DNA of 64,000 nt from Pseudomonadota bacterium. GTDB lineage: Bacteria > Myxococcota > Myxococcia > Myxococcales > Myxococcaceae. Both the position numbers and the translations under genes were made by a program. The DNA is taken from the NCBI GenBank assembly GCA_023426545.1, contig JAFAAN010000016.1, forward strand, positions 72,807-136,806, given 5' to 3'. Below, piece by piece: positions 8,839 to 17,939 of this stretch. Position 1 is the stretch's first letter. Each line of letters starts with the position of its first letter. The notes beneath the pieces are model-generated. The model did not search any database. It worked only from the letters and a program-made list of their open reading frames with translations, and was not told the origin of the DNA.

Positions 8839-9984
8839 TCACAGTCCCGCGGTGGCGCCTGGGGAATCTGGCAACACGCCCCTCACGAGCTGCTCCATCT
8901 CGTGGAGCATCGCCCGCTGGAACGCGGCGCGGCTGAAGCGCGCGGCCTGCGCGCGCGCCTCCTCGGGACGAAAGCCCGGCTCCCATCCATCGAAGCGGCG
9001 CACGGCGGCGGCCAGCGCGGAGGGCGTCTGCTCCGCGAAGAAGAGCCCCGTGCGCTCCGTCAGCGTCTCCAGCGCGCCGCCCCGTCCATAGGCGATGACG
9101 GGCCGTCCCGTGGCCTGTGACTCCAGCGGGGTGATGCCGAAGTCTTCCTCTGGCGTGAAGATGAGCGCACGCGCATCCCGGTACAGCGCGGGGAGCGCCT
9201 CGTCCGAGACGTTGCCAAGAAAACGGATATTTGCAGGCAGAGGCCGCGCGCCCAGGCGCGAGGCTTCCTGTCCCGTCCCCACGACCCAGAGCGGCGCGCC
9301 GAGCTCGCGGAACGCTTCGAGCGCGATGTCCAGCCGCTTGTAGGGCGCGAAGGCGCCCAGCCACAGGAAGTAGCCGCCCTGACCGCCGCCCTCCAATGGC
9401 ATCTGGGCGAAGCGCTCCAGCGCGACGGGGGGATGGATGACGGAGGCCTCGCGTCCCCAGAAGCGCTGCACCTTCGCGGCGACGTGGCGGCTGTTGGCGA
9501 TGAACCGGCTCACGTCCGCGGCCGTGCGGCGGTCCCATCGGCGCAGCCAGGGACGCACGGCGTGGGCCGCCGCGCGCACGGGCAGGCGCGCCCGCCCGGG
9601 GCCGAAGTAGTCATCGAACAAGTCCCACATGTACCGCATGGGCGCGTGCACGTAGCTCAGGTGCGGCGTGCCCCGCGGCGTGCGCAGGCCCTTGGCCACG
9701 CAGTGGCTGGAGGAGAGCACCAGGTCATAGCGCTCCTGGAGGCGCAGCGACTCGATGGCGCTCGGCATCAGCGGCAGGAAGTGCCGGTAACGCGCGTGGA
9801 TGCCGGGGATGTGTTGGAGGAACGACGTGAAGATGCGGCGTGACTCGATGGCCGGCGTCTGCGTGCCGGGCTTGTGGACGAGCGTGTAGATGTCCGCGCC
9901 CGGGAGCACCTCGCAGAGCGCATCGAGGACGCGCTCCCCCCCTCGGTGGGTGACGAGCCAATCGTGGACCAGGGCGACCTTCAC
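8839..9984 (-). CDS. GT4-family glycosyltransferase
   Basis: 381 residues, GT-B fold. The N-terminus MKVALVHDWLVTHRGGERV carries the acceptor-side glycine loop typical of GT4 enzymes; SYVHAPMRYMWDLFDDY resembles mannosyl/rhamnosyl transferases of O-antigen loci. The C-terminal nucleotide-sugar site is FTPEEDFGITPLES with the E-x7-E motif, followed by GRPVIAYGRGGALET. It is cytoplasmic or membrane-associated and probably adds one sugar of the lipid-linked repeat begun by the neighbouring transferase. Divergent from the second GT4 gene (86-bp gap). Donor and acceptor are not predictable from sequence. Confidence 0.88.
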   Translation of the reverse strand: MKVALVHDWLVTHRGGERVLDALCEVLPGADIYTLVHKPGTQTPAIESRRIFTSFLQHIPGIHARYRHFLPLMPSAIESLRLQERYDLVLSSSHCVAKGLRTPRGTPHLSYVHAPMRYMWDLFDDYFGPGRARLPVRAAAHAVRPWLRRWDRRTAADVSRFIANSRHVAAKVQRFWGREASVIHPPVALERFAQMPLEGGGQGGYFLWLGAFAPYKRLDIALEAFRELGAPLWVVGTGQEASRLGARPLPANIRFLGNVSDEALPALYRDARALIFTPEEDFGITPLESQATGRPVIAYGRGGALETLTERTGLFFAEQTPSALAAAVRRFDGWEPGFRPEEARAQAARFSRAAFQRAMLHEMEQLVRGVLPDSPGATAGL

Positions 9985-10070
9985 GGCACGGCTTCTAACA
10001 CCCGGCGCGTGCGCCGCGGCAAGGCCGATGTGGCAGCGCGTGCCCAGCCGGTCCCCATGGAGGCCGTGCG

Positions 10071-11195
10071 TTGTGGTACGCGGAGGCCGTGGCTCACGTC
10101 CTCCTCGACCTGCGCATGGTGCGCGGACGGCTGCATGGGATTGCCCGGTACGCCCTGGAGCTGGCGCGGCGGCTGCCTGCGCTCGCGCCCGACCTGCGCT
10201 TCTCCGCCCTCGTGCCCCCGGAGGGACTCGCCCAGGGACTGGGAGAGCTCACGCCGCGCATGCCGCTGCACCGCTCGCTGGCGGGGTTCCTGTCACCTCT
10301 CGAACAACCGGCGCTCGCGGCGGACCTGGTGCGGCTGGCGCCCGGTGCGTTCCACGCGACGTCCTTCTCCCTGCCCCTCTTCTGGACCGGGCGCCTGGTG
10401 GCCACGCTCCATGACGCCAACCACCTGGCGCTGGCGGACCAGTACTCCCCCGCCCAGGCCCTCTACTACCGCGCGGTGGTGGGCCCCCGGGCGAGGCGGG
10501 CCACGGCGCTCGTCACCGTGTCTGAGTTCTCAAGGGATGAGATTGCCCGGCACCTCGGCCTGTCGCCCTATCGCCTCCAGGTGATTCACAACGGCGTGGA
10601 TGCCCGCTTCCAGCCGGCGACCCAGGCCGAGGCCGCCGCGTTCCGTGCGCGCCACGAGCTGCCCGCGCGCTACGTGGCGGCGGTGGGCAACGCGAAGCGG
10701 TTCAAGAACCTGGCGCTGCTGAAGGACTTCGCCGCCGACCTCCCCGTCCCGGTGGTGCTGCTGGCGGGCAGAGGCGCGGTGGCGCACGAGCTGGGGCTGC
10801 ACGAGAACGTGCTCGACCTGGAGGAGCTGGCCGAGGACGAGATGCCGCGCTTCTACGGCGCGGCGTCCGCGCTGCTGTTGCCGTCCATGTACGAGGGCTT
10901 CGGCCTGCCCGCGCTGGAGGCCATGGCCTCGGGCTGCCCGGTGCTCGCCTCCGACGCGTCCGCCCTGCCCGAGGTGGTGGGCAACGCGGCGCTGAAGCTC
11001 CCCCCGGATGACCCGGCTGCGTGGCGCGAGGCGGCGCTGCGGGTGCTCCGGGACGACTCGCTTCGCCGCGAGCTGGTGGAGCTCGGCCGGGCGCGCGTGG
11101 CGCACTTCAACTGGGACGACTGTGCCCGCCGCACGCTCGCCGTGTACCGGCGGGTGCTGGACGCGCCCTCCCCCGGCGGCGCTCGCGGACGGTAG
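10071..11195 (+). CDS. GT4-family glycosyltransferase
   Basis: 374 residues if read from TTG at 10071, which has GGAGG at 10059-10063 with a 7-base spacer. The family normally begins close to VLLDLRMVRGRLHGIARY, so the GTG at 10089 is an alternative, though its spacing from a GGAGG is poor. N-terminal GT-B domain with HGIARYA; a second domain with AVGNAKRFKNL, then SMYEGFGLPALEAMASG carrying E-x7-E for the nucleotide sugar and LPEVVG after it. Likely another O-antigen or surface-polysaccharide sugar transferase. It is the only plus-strand gene in this cluster and ends 21 bp from the convergent O-antigen ligase gene. Confidence 0.88.
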   Translation: MWYAEAVAHVLLDLRMVRGRLHGIARYALELARRLPALAPDLRFSALVPPEGLAQGLGELTPRMPLHRSLAGFLSPLEQPALAADLVRLAPGAFHATSFSLPLFWTGRLVATLHDANHLALADQYSPAQALYYRAVVGPRARRATALVTVSEFSRDEIARHLGLSPYRLQVIHNGVDARFQPATQAEAAAFRARHELPARYVAAVGNAKRFKNLALLKDFAADLPVPVVLLAGRGAVAHELGLHENVLDLEELAEDEMPRFYGAASALLLPSMYEGFGLPALEAMASGCPVLASDASALPEVVGNAALKLPPDDPAAWREAALRVLRDDSLRRELVELGRARVAHFNWDDCARRTLAVYRRVLDAPSPGGARGR

Positions 11196-11216
11196 CGACG
11201 GACACCACCGCTCCGC

Positions 11217-12542
11217 TCACGGCGTGGCGCCGGGCGAGCCCGACAGCTCGACGCAGGACACCCGCTCCGCCCTTCCTCTCAACACGCGGCTGCCCTCGCA
11301 CAGGCCCAGGCCCCAGATAAACGAGAAGGACAGGTACACGCTGGAGTGGAAGGGCAGGTAGTGCACCAGCGCGAGGATGTGGAAGCCCACCCACGACAGC
11401 AGCGCGCCGGTGGCCGCGAGTGAGCCCTCGCGGTAGCGGCGGACGAGCGCCCGCCCCAGCAGCCCGTGCACCGCCAGCAGCAGCAGCAAGCCCACGAGGC
11501 CCGTCTCCGCCCACGCCGTCAACCACAGGTTGTGGGAGTCCGTGGCCAGCAGGTCCGTGATGCCCGTCTCGTCCTGAGTGGCCAGCGCCGCGGGCTTGTG
11601 GTTGCCGAACCCCACGCCCGTCAGCGGGTACTCGCGCGCCAGGCTCCACCCCACGGCCATGGCGTGCTCGCGCTCGCCGCCGTAGATGTTGCCCAGCGCC
11701 TTCCCCATGCGGGCGCGCCAGGCCGGCGTGAGGGACACCGCCGCGACCAGCGCGACGACCAGCGCCAGCCCCACGTGCCTCGCCTTGCCTCGCACCAGCA
11801 GCAGCAGCGCCAGCACGCTGACCAGCAGGGCCGCGCCGAGCGCCGCGCGCGCGAAGGCGTTGTAGATGGAGACGAGCATCCCCATCACCACCGCGCCCGC
11901 GAGCAACCGCCGCCGCGTCTCCTCCGCACCGCCCAGCACCGACAGCGCGGGCCCGAGCGCAGCGATGGCGCCATGCGCGAAGCGCAGCCGGTGCGAGAAG
12001 AAGCCGCCCGCCGCGTAGCGCGGAGACTCCTCCGTGCCGAAGTTCTCGTGCAGCCGCTCGAGGTTGAGCTTGAGGAAGGCCGGCAGCTCCACCGACCAGC
12101 GCACACGGTTCTGGAAGATGCCCAGCAGCGCGGCCAGCAGCCAGCCGCCGGCGAGAACTCCCGCCAGCAGCAACCAAGGTACGCCCATGGCCCCCAGGCA
12201 GGCCGCGGCGGGCCCCGCGAGCGCATCCAGCACCTGACCATACCGCGAGCTGCGCGGCCACGCCTCCGCCGCCCCCGTCAACAGGGCCACCGCGGGCGAC
12301 ACCGCCTGCCACGCGCACAGCGCCGCGCTGGCGCCCACATAGGCGCGCACGTCTGGCGCCAGCTGGAGCCTGCGCCGCGCAAGCAACACCGCAGACAGCA
12401 ACACCGCCGCCGCCGTCGCGACCTGGAGGACCACCTCCGCCAGCACCAGCCCCACGGTCCACAGCACCAGCACGCCGATGATGGCGCGGCGCCAGTGCAG
12501 GTCCAGCGGAGGCTCGGACGCGGTTTCCATGAGCGCCGCCAC
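11217..12542 (-). CDS. waaL: O-antigen ligase / Wzy_C family membrane protein
   Basis: 441 residues with about ten to eleven hydrophobic segments. The motif DSHNLWLTAWAETGLVG (His337) is the conserved periplasmic-loop signature of WaaL ligases and related Wzy_C proteins; REYPLTGVGFGNHKP upstream of it is also typical. Ligases join undecaprenyl-linked O-polysaccharide to lipid A-core on the periplasmic face. WaaL and Wzy polymerases are hard to tell apart; the adjacent lptF/lptG genes and the single copy favour ligase. The GTG start lies one base after the lptG stop, with GTGAGG as ribosome site, so the gene is translationally coupled and ends the purH operon. Confidence 0.8.
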   Translation of the reverse strand: MAALMETASEPPLDLHWRRAIIGVLVLWTVGLVLAEVVLQVATAAAVLLSAVLLARRRLQLAPDVRAYVGASAALCAWQAVSPAVALLTGAAEAWPRSSRYGQVLDALAGPAAACLGAMGVPWLLLAGVLAGGWLLAALLGIFQNRVRWSVELPAFLKLNLERLHENFGTEESPRYAAGGFFSHRLRFAHGAIAALGPALSVLGGAEETRRRLLAGAVVMGMLVSIYNAFARAALGAALLVSVLALLLLVRGKARHVGLALVVALVAAVSLTPAWRARMGKALGNIYGGEREHAMAVGWSLAREYPLTGVGFGNHKPAALATQDETGITDLLATDSHNLWLTAWAETGLVGLLLLLAVHGLLGRALVRRYREGSLAATGALLSWVGFHILALVHYLPFHSSVYLSFSFIWGLGLCEGSRVLRGRAERVSCVELSGSPGATP

Positions 12543-12543
12543 G

Positions 12544-13659
12544 CTACCTCACCAGCAGCCCGCGCCGAGGCTGATGCAGCCATCCCTCTCGCTGCATCCA
12601 CACCGCGCCGGCGATCAGGCTCAGCAGGACCGTGGGCGCCCACGCGGCGACCGCCGGGGACAGCCGCTCGGTGAGCACCAGGGTCCGGCACACCATCATC
12701 AGGCCCCACATGCCGACGGCGGTGAGCAGTCCTTCGATGATGGCCGCGGTGAGGTGGCCGCGCCGGTTGGCGCGCAAGGCCAGGCCCACGCCCAGCAGCG
12801 CCGCCGGGAACGCCGCCATCGGGTAGGCGAAGCGGTTGTGCAGCGCCAGCTCGAACTGCTTCGTCGCCAGGCCCACGTCCCGCCGCGCGGCGATCTGCTC
12901 GCGCAGCTCCGCCGAACGCATCTGCTCCGGACGCCCCGGCCGGATGCGGAAGGCGGTGACGGCCACGCCCAGGTCGTACACGCGCTCCGGGAACTGCCGC
13001 ACCGTCATCTTCCCCTCCCCCGCGAAGGTGCGCTCCACCACGTCGGTCAGCCGCCAGTGCATGCCCTCTACCGGGAGCATGCCGGATGCGTCCAGGCGCC
13101 GCTGCAAATCGAATGACTCCGTCACCGTGAAGACGGATACGTCCTTGAAGCCCTCCTGCGCGCTGCCCCCTCGGAGGAAGAAGATGTTGTCTCCGCGCCG
13201 GAACCACTGCTTGGGCGTGTAGTAGAAGCGCCAGTCGCCCCACTTGTTGAAGCGCTGGGTGGTGATTTCGTCCACGCGCCGGCCCGCATACGTCGCCACG
13301 TACTCATCGAAGGCCACCAGCCCCACGCAGGCCATGAAGGACGCCACCAGGATGGGCAGGTACAGCGCGGACGGGCCGAAGGTGAGCGCCCGGATGGCCG
13401 TCACCTCGCCCTGCTTGCGCAGCGACGACACGGCGGTGCCCGCTGCCAGCAACAGCGCCGCCGGCCCGAGCTGCTGCACCGCCATCATCGCCTTGTAGAA
13501 GTAGAGCACCGCCACGTCGCGGACCCAACCCGGCCCCGAGTACACCTTCGCGCGGTCCACGAAGTCCACCACCACGAAGACGAGCACCAGACCCGCCAGG
13601 ATGCCCAGGGCGGAGCGCGCGTACGTGCGCAGCACGTAGCCGAAGAGCGTGGCCCTCAC
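12544..13659 (-). CDS. lptG: LptF/LptG-family LPS export permease (LptG-like)
   Basis: 371 residues. YjgP/YjgQ permease: three N-terminal transmembrane helices (about 10-32, 45-75, 90-115), a periplasmic beta-jellyroll of about 150 residues with paired strands, then three C-terminal helices. It forms a heterodimer with the partner permease and the LptB ATPase, pulling LPS from the inner membrane onto the Lpt bridge. The start is GTG at 13659, overlapping the previous stop as GTGA; longer readings add an unrelated Pro/Gly-rich leader. LptG rather than LptF is chosen from gene order and the VDFVDRAKVYS segment after helix 1; this is tentative. lptB, lptC, lptA and lptD are not in the window. 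Confidence 0.85.
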   Translation of the reverse strand: MRATLFGYVLRTYARSALGILAGLVLVFVVVDFVDRAKVYSGPGWVRDVAVLYFYKAMMAVQQLGPAALLLAAGTAVSSLRKQGEVTAIRALTFGPSALYLPILVASFMACVGLVAFDEYVATYAGRRVDEITTQRFNKWGDWRFYYTPKQWFRRGDNIFFLRGGSAQEGFKDVSVFTVTESFDLQRRLDASGMLPVEGMHWRLTDVVERTFAGEGKMTVRQFPERVYDLGVAVTAFRIRPGRPEQMRSAELREQIAARRDVGLATKQFELALHNRFAYPMAAFPAALLGVGLALRANRRGHLTAAIIEGLLTAVGMWGLMMVCRTLVLTERLSPAVAAWAPTVLLSLIAGAVWMQREGWLHQPRRGLLVR

Positions 13660-14768
13660 TTGACCGTCCCCGAGCGACTCACCCGGTACATCGCCACCAG
13701 CCCCACGGTGATGAACACCAGGTTGCCCATCTGCCCCGCCAGGGCCGCGGGCATCTGTCCATACTGCCCCAGCTGCTCGAAGACGCGGCTCAACAGATAG
13801 TAGAGGACGTAGCCGCCCAGCGTCAGCAGGTAGCCCCACGCCCTCCCCGACTGGCGCCGGCCCATGGCCAGGGGCGTGCCCAGCAGCGCGAAGGCAATGG
13901 GCGCCAGCGCGTTGCCCACCCGGCTATGGAGCGCCATGCGGAACGTGCGCGAGTCCGCGCCCCGCGCGTCCGCCTCGCGCGCCGCCTCCATCAGCTCGGC
14001 GGGCGTCAGCTCCTCGCGCGAGTAGGAGAAGCGGCCGCGCTTGCCCATGGACGCGCCGATGCCCACGCTGATCTCCGCCTGGTCGAACCGGATGACGTTG
14101 TAGGCCTCCTCGCCTCGGCCCGCGGAGCGGTGCACCTCGCCCTCTTCCAAGGCGAAGCGGAGCACCTCGCCACCGGTGGACGCGCCCACCTGCCCCCGGT
14201 GCGCCAGCACCAGCAGCGGCGAGTTCGCCTCCCGGTCGTCGTGCAGGAGCACGTTGGTCCACTTCCCGTCGGAGGACACCTGCTCCGCGTAGAGCGTCAA
14301 GTCGCTGAGGTCCTCGTAGAAGACGCCCGACTTCACATCGCCCACGGCGTTCTTCCGGATGACCTCGCTCACCAGCACCTTCAGGCCTGACAGGCCCCAG
14401 GGCTGGGCCGTGGAGGTCAACACCAGCATGAGCGCGCTGAGCACCACCGCGATGCCCAGCGGCGCGGCGAGCAGGCGGACCGGCCCGATGCCCAGCGCCT
14501 GGAGCGCGGTCAGCTCCCGGTCCTCGCCCAGCCGCCCCAGGCCCAGGAGGATGGCCAGCAGGAAGGCGATGGGCAGCGCCATCACCAGGAAGTGCGGCGC
14601 CAGGTACGCGAGCAGCCGCCCGATGTCGACCAGCGTCACCGACGAGCCCAGCAGCACGTCGGTGCCTCGAAGGAACTGCATGACGAAGAGCAGCAAGAAC
14701 ATGAACGCCACCCACACGCCGAGCGGTACCAGCAGCTCCTTGAGCAGGTAGCGGGAGAGGCGCTTCAC
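13656..14768 (-). CDS. lptF: LptF/LptG-family LPS export permease (LptF-like)
   Basis: 370 residues starting KRLSRYLLKELLVPLG at a GTG that overlaps the purD stop as GTGA, so translation is coupled. Same six-helix plus periplasmic jellyroll layout as its neighbour: helices near 12-35, 50-75 and 95-115, soluble part about 125-265 (VKSGVFYEDLSDLTLYAEQV), and final helices near 290-355 (NALAPIAFALLGTPLAMG is typical of LptF). Partner of the next gene in LPS transport at the inner membrane. The annotated region would extend upstream into purD in another frame; that longer reading is rejected. Confidence 0.87.
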   Translation of the reverse strand: MKRLSRYLLKELLVPLGVWVAFMFLLLFVMQFLRGTDVLLGSSVTLVDIGRLLAYLAPHFLVMALPIAFLLAILLGLGRLGEDRELTALQALGIGPVRLLAAPLGIAVVLSALMLVLTSTAQPWGLSGLKVLVSEVIRKNAVGDVKSGVFYEDLSDLTLYAEQVSSDGKWTNVLLHDDREANSPLLVLAHRGQVGASTGGEVLRFALEEGEVHRSAGRGEEAYNVIRFDQAEISVGIGASMGKRGRFSYSREELTPAELMEAAREADARGADSRTFRMALHSRVGNALAPIAFALLGTPLAMGRRQSGRAWGYLLTLGGYVLYYLLSRVFEQLGQYGQMPAALAGQMGNLVFITVGLVAMYRVSRSGTVK

Positions 14769-16030
14769 GGGGCCGCCTTCATCCCTCGCGCGCCGATGTC
14801 CCGGCGGAAGTGCATGCCCGCGAAGCGCACGGCCGCCACCGCCGCGTAGGCCCGCTCCCGGGCACGCGCCAGGTCCTCGCCCCGCGCGCAGACCGTCAGC
14901 ACCCGGCCACCGGCCGTCACCAGTTCGCCGTCCCGCGCTTCCACTCCCGCGAGGAACACCGTGGCGTCGGCGGGTACTGCCTCCAATCCCTCGATGCGCT
15001 GGCCCTTCTCCGGGGCATCCGGATAGCCCCGCGCCGCCATCACCACGCCCACCGACGCGCCCGGCGCGGACACCAGCGGCCTCGGCTCCAGCACGCCCCG
15101 CGCGCAGGCATCCAGCAAGGGCAGCAGGTCCTCGCCGAGCTGCATCATCAACACCTGCGTCTCCGGGTCCCCGAAGCGGGCATTGAACTCCAGCACCCTG
15201 GGTCCGCTTCGGGTGAGCATCAGGCCCGCATACAGCACGCCCCGGAAGGGAATTCCGCGCCGCCGCAGCACGGCCAGCGTCGGAGCGACCACGCGCTCCC
15301 CTACCTCCGCGAGCTGCGCGGCGGAAAGAAAGGGAGCCGGGCTGTAGGCGCCCATGCCTCCGGTGTTGGGCCCGGTATCGCCCTCGCCCACCCGCTTGTG
15401 GTCCTGCGACAGCGGCAGCATCGCGTAGCGCTCGCCGTCGCACAGCGCCATGGCGGAGACCTCCTCGCCCTCCAGCAGCTCCTCCAGGACCATCGTCTGG
15501 CCCGCCACGCCCATGGCGCCCACCGCCCGCACCGCCGCGCGCGCGGCCTCCACGTCGTGGGCGACGATGACGCCCTTGCCCGCCGCCAGGCCGTCCGCCT
15601 TGACGACGATGCGCCCCTGCGCCACCGCATAGGCCTCCGCCGCCGCCACGTCCGTGAAGGTGCGGAACGCGGCGGTGGGGACCCCCGCCTCGGCCATGAT
15701 CTCCTTCGCGAAGGCCTTGGAGCCCTCGATGCGCGCGCCCGCCGCCACCGGGCCGAAGCAGGGAATGCCCACCTCGGCCAGCGCGTCCGCGACGCCCGCC
15801 ACCAGCGGCGCCTCGGGCCCCACCACCACCAGGTCCACCGCCTCGCGCTTCGCGAACGCCGCCACCTCCTCCGGCGCGTCCGCGCGCAGCGGCACGTTGG
15901 TGCCCAGCTTCGCCGTCCCCGGGTTGCCCGGGCCGCACAAGAGCTGAGTCAATCGGGGACTCTGCGACAGCTTCCACGCGAGCGCGTGCTCGCGGCCACC
16001 GGAACCGAGCAGCAGGACCTTCACATCCAC
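14765..16030 (-). CDS. purD: Phosphoribosylamine-glycine ligase
   Basis: 421 residues, full length. It makes glycinamide ribonucleotide from phosphoribosylamine, glycine and ATP, the second step of purine synthesis. Conserved features: VLLLGSGGREHALAWKL at the N-terminus, VVGPEAPLVAG, ATP-grasp lysine region VVKADGLAAGKGV, DHKRVGEGDTGPNTGGMGAYSP, and EFNARFGDPETQVLM with metal ligands. The GTG at 16030 comes one base after the TPR gene stop; a second GTG at 16024 (VKVLLLG) fits the family start equally well. It lies between a TPR protein and lptF, an unusual place for a purine gene, and shares the operon with purH. Confidence 0.96.
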   Translation of the reverse strand: MDVKVLLLGSGGREHALAWKLSQSPRLTQLLCGPGNPGTAKLGTNVPLRADAPEEVAAFAKREAVDLVVVGPEAPLVAGVADALAEVGIPCFGPVAAGARIEGSKAFAKEIMAEAGVPTAAFRTFTDVAAAEAYAVAQGRIVVKADGLAAGKGVIVAHDVEAARAAVRAVGAMGVAGQTMVLEELLEGEEVSAMALCDGERYAMLPLSQDHKRVGEGDTGPNTGGMGAYSPAPFLSAAQLAEVGERVVAPTLAVLRRRGIPFRGVLYAGLMLTRSGPRVLEFNARFGDPETQVLMMQLGEDLLPLLDACARGVLEPRPLVSAPGASVGVVMAARGYPDAPEKGQRIEGLEAVPADATVFLAGVEARDGELVTAGGRVLTVCARGEDLARARERAYAAVAAVRFAGMHFRRDIGARGMKAAP

Positions 16031-16031
16031 C

Positions 16032-17939
16032 TCACCGTTCCAACAGGTAGAGCATCCGCTTCGCGGGGAGGTACGCCGGGTCCAACCCCACCACCTTCAC
16101 CAGGATGTCGCGCGCCGCGTCCTTGCCCTGCGGGGACTCCAGCTGCGCCAGCCGCGCCTGCGCCGACAGCAGCGCCGGCGCCAGCGCCAGCGCGTCCCGG
16201 AGCGAGCGCTTGGCGGGCTCGGCCTGCCGCGCCTCCGCCAGCGCAAGCCCCAGCGCCAGGTGCGGCACCGGCTGCTGCCGTCCCGCCGCCGCGGCGCGCT
16301 CTCCCAGCCTGCGGGCGTCCGCCACGGCCCGGCGCTCCAGGGCGATGAGCGAGCGATAGGCCAGCGCCCCCGCGTGGTTCGCGTCCACTTCGAGCACGCC
16401 GCGCAGGTGCCGCTCGGCGGCGTCGAACTGGTGCTGATGGAAACGCAGGAGCCCCTCGTACAGCAGGGGCGATGGGTCATCGGGCCCCTCCGCGAGCGCG
16501 ACGATGATTCCCTCCACACCCTCCACCGTCTCGCGCGGGCGCAGCCAGTACGCGGACATGACCTGCCGCGGCTCCAGCCGGAGCGGGTCCGACTGCAGCG
16601 CCTGGTGCAGCACCCGGAAGGCATCCTCCCGGCGCTTCGCGCTGGCGGCGGCCACGCCCGCCAGCAGCTGCGCGTCCAGCCGGCGCGCGTCGAGCTTCAC
16701 CGCCGCCTGGAAGGCGTCGAGCGCCTCCAGCGGCTTCTTCTCCAGCAGCAGCAGGCGCCCCTCGAGCACCTTCTCCAGCGCGGCGTCCTCGAGCTGTCCC
16801 CGGAAGCCGGGCAGCTGCGCCCGGGCCAGTGCCGCGTCGCGGCGCCCCAGCGCCGCCAGGAAGAGCTGGAGGCGGGCCTCGGGCAGGTCCGCCACGAGCT
16901 GGAGGGCCTCCTCCGCCGCCTTCACCGCCGCCTCCGCGTTGCCGGCGGTGCGCTCCGCGGCCGCTAGGTGCACCAGCACCTCGGCCACCTCGGGCGCGTC
17001 ATAGCGAGCGCGATTCTTCAGCAGCGCCCGCAGGTCCCGCGCCGCGGCTGGCGCGTTGCCCTCCGTCTGGTAGCGCAGCATCGCCAGCGGCAGCAGCGCG
17101 CGCAGCTCGCTGGGCTCGTCCTTCACACGGGCCTCGTAGAGCTTGCGCGCCTCCGCGGGCTCCCCGACCTCCTGGTAGAGGCGAGCGGTGAGCGCCAGGC
17201 TGTCCCAGTCCTTCGGGTGCGACTCCAGGCGCTTGCGCAAGGTGTCCAGCGCAGCGGAGTACTCACCGCCCGACGCGTGCGCGAGCGCGCGGTAGTAGTG
17301 CAGGCGCTTGATGTCCGGCGACAGCTTCTGCGCGGAGTCGAAGTGGCTGCGCGCCAGCTCTCGCGAGGACGACAGCCACGTGCGGCCCAGCACGAGGTGC
17401 GCCTCGGCCTTCTTCGCGTCCGGGAGCTCGGCGCGGGCCAGCAGCTCCTCGGCCAGCGGGCGCGCCTGCTCCGGCTGGCCCGAGCGGGCCAGGAGGAGGT
17501 TCGCGTGCGCGAGCAGCAACGATGCCGTGCGGCCCGAGCGCGACTCCGCCGCGGTGAGCAGCGCGCGCGCCTCCTGGAACGTCGCCTCGTCGATGCGCGC
17601 GCCGCGCCCCAGCGCCAGCGCCTGCACGTAGCCGGCGATGGCGGTGTCACTGGTCGGGTCGAGCAGCAGCGCCTGCTGGAACGACTCCTCCGCCTCCGAA
17701 TACGCGAAGCGCTCGTCGCGGGCGAGCTGCTGCTGCCCCTCCGCGAGCCGCTCCGCGCTGGTGCCCGGAATCTCCAGGAACTTCAGCTTCCAACGCGGCA
17801 GCACCGCCTGCACCGCGTCCGGTATGGCGGGCGCGGGCGGCGGCCCCGCGTTGCGCCGCGCCTCTCCCTGGTGCTCCTGGTACAGGAAGTACCCCCCCGC
17901 GCCGCCGCCCACGACAACCAGCCCGACGAGGCCCGCCAC
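16032..17939 (-). CDS. TPR-repeat protein with N-terminal membrane anchor
   Basis: 635 residues from GTG 17939. The start AGLVGLVVVGGGAGGYFLY is one transmembrane helix; most of the rest is tandem TPR-like helix pairs (for example AEAHLVLGRTWL, RLHYYRALAHASGGEYSAAL, LLYEGLLRFHQHQFDAAERHL). Probably a scaffold in the envelope or cytoplasm; no catalytic motif. The start is suspicious: no other start codon exists upstream in this frame, the residues just upstream in frame (ARREGRL) look like a normal positive flank for the helix, and the zinc-ribbon ORF runs 156 bp into this gene in another frame. In related bacteria zinc-ribbon, helix and TPR are often one chain, so these two ORFs may be one frameshifted gene. 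Confidence 0.72.
   Translation of the reverse strand: MAGLVGLVVVGGGAGGYFLYQEHQGEARRNAGPPPAPAIPDAVQAVLPRWKLKFLEIPGTSAERLAEGQQQLARDERFAYSEAEESFQQALLLDPTSDTAIAGYVQALALGRGARIDEATFQEARALLTAAESRSGRTASLLLAHANLLLARSGQPEQARPLAEELLARAELPDAKKAEAHLVLGRTWLSSSRELARSHFDSAQKLSPDIKRLHYYRALAHASGGEYSAALDTLRKRLESHPKDWDSLALTARLYQEVGEPAEARKLYEARVKDEPSELRALLPLAMLRYQTEGNAPAAARDLRALLKNRARYDAPEVAEVLVHLAAAERTAGNAEAAVKAAEEALQLVADLPEARLQLFLAALGRRDAALARAQLPGFRGQLEDAALEKVLEGRLLLLEKKPLEALDAFQAAVKLDARRLDAQLLAGVAAASAKRREDAFRVLHQALQSDPLRLEPRQVMSAYWLRPRETVEGVEGIIVALAEGPDDPSPLLYEGLLRFHQHQFDAAERHLRGVLEVDANHAGALAYRSLIALERRAVADARRLGERAAAAGRQQPVPHLALGLALAEARQAEPAKRSLRDALALAPALLSAQARLAQLESPQGKDAARDILVKVVGLDPAYLPAKRMLYLLER

Noticed and set aside
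12544..13839. Longer start for lptG upstream of 13659
   Set aside because: The extra residues are low-complexity sequence from another frame of lptF; the GTG at 13659 in a GTGA overlap fits the family start.
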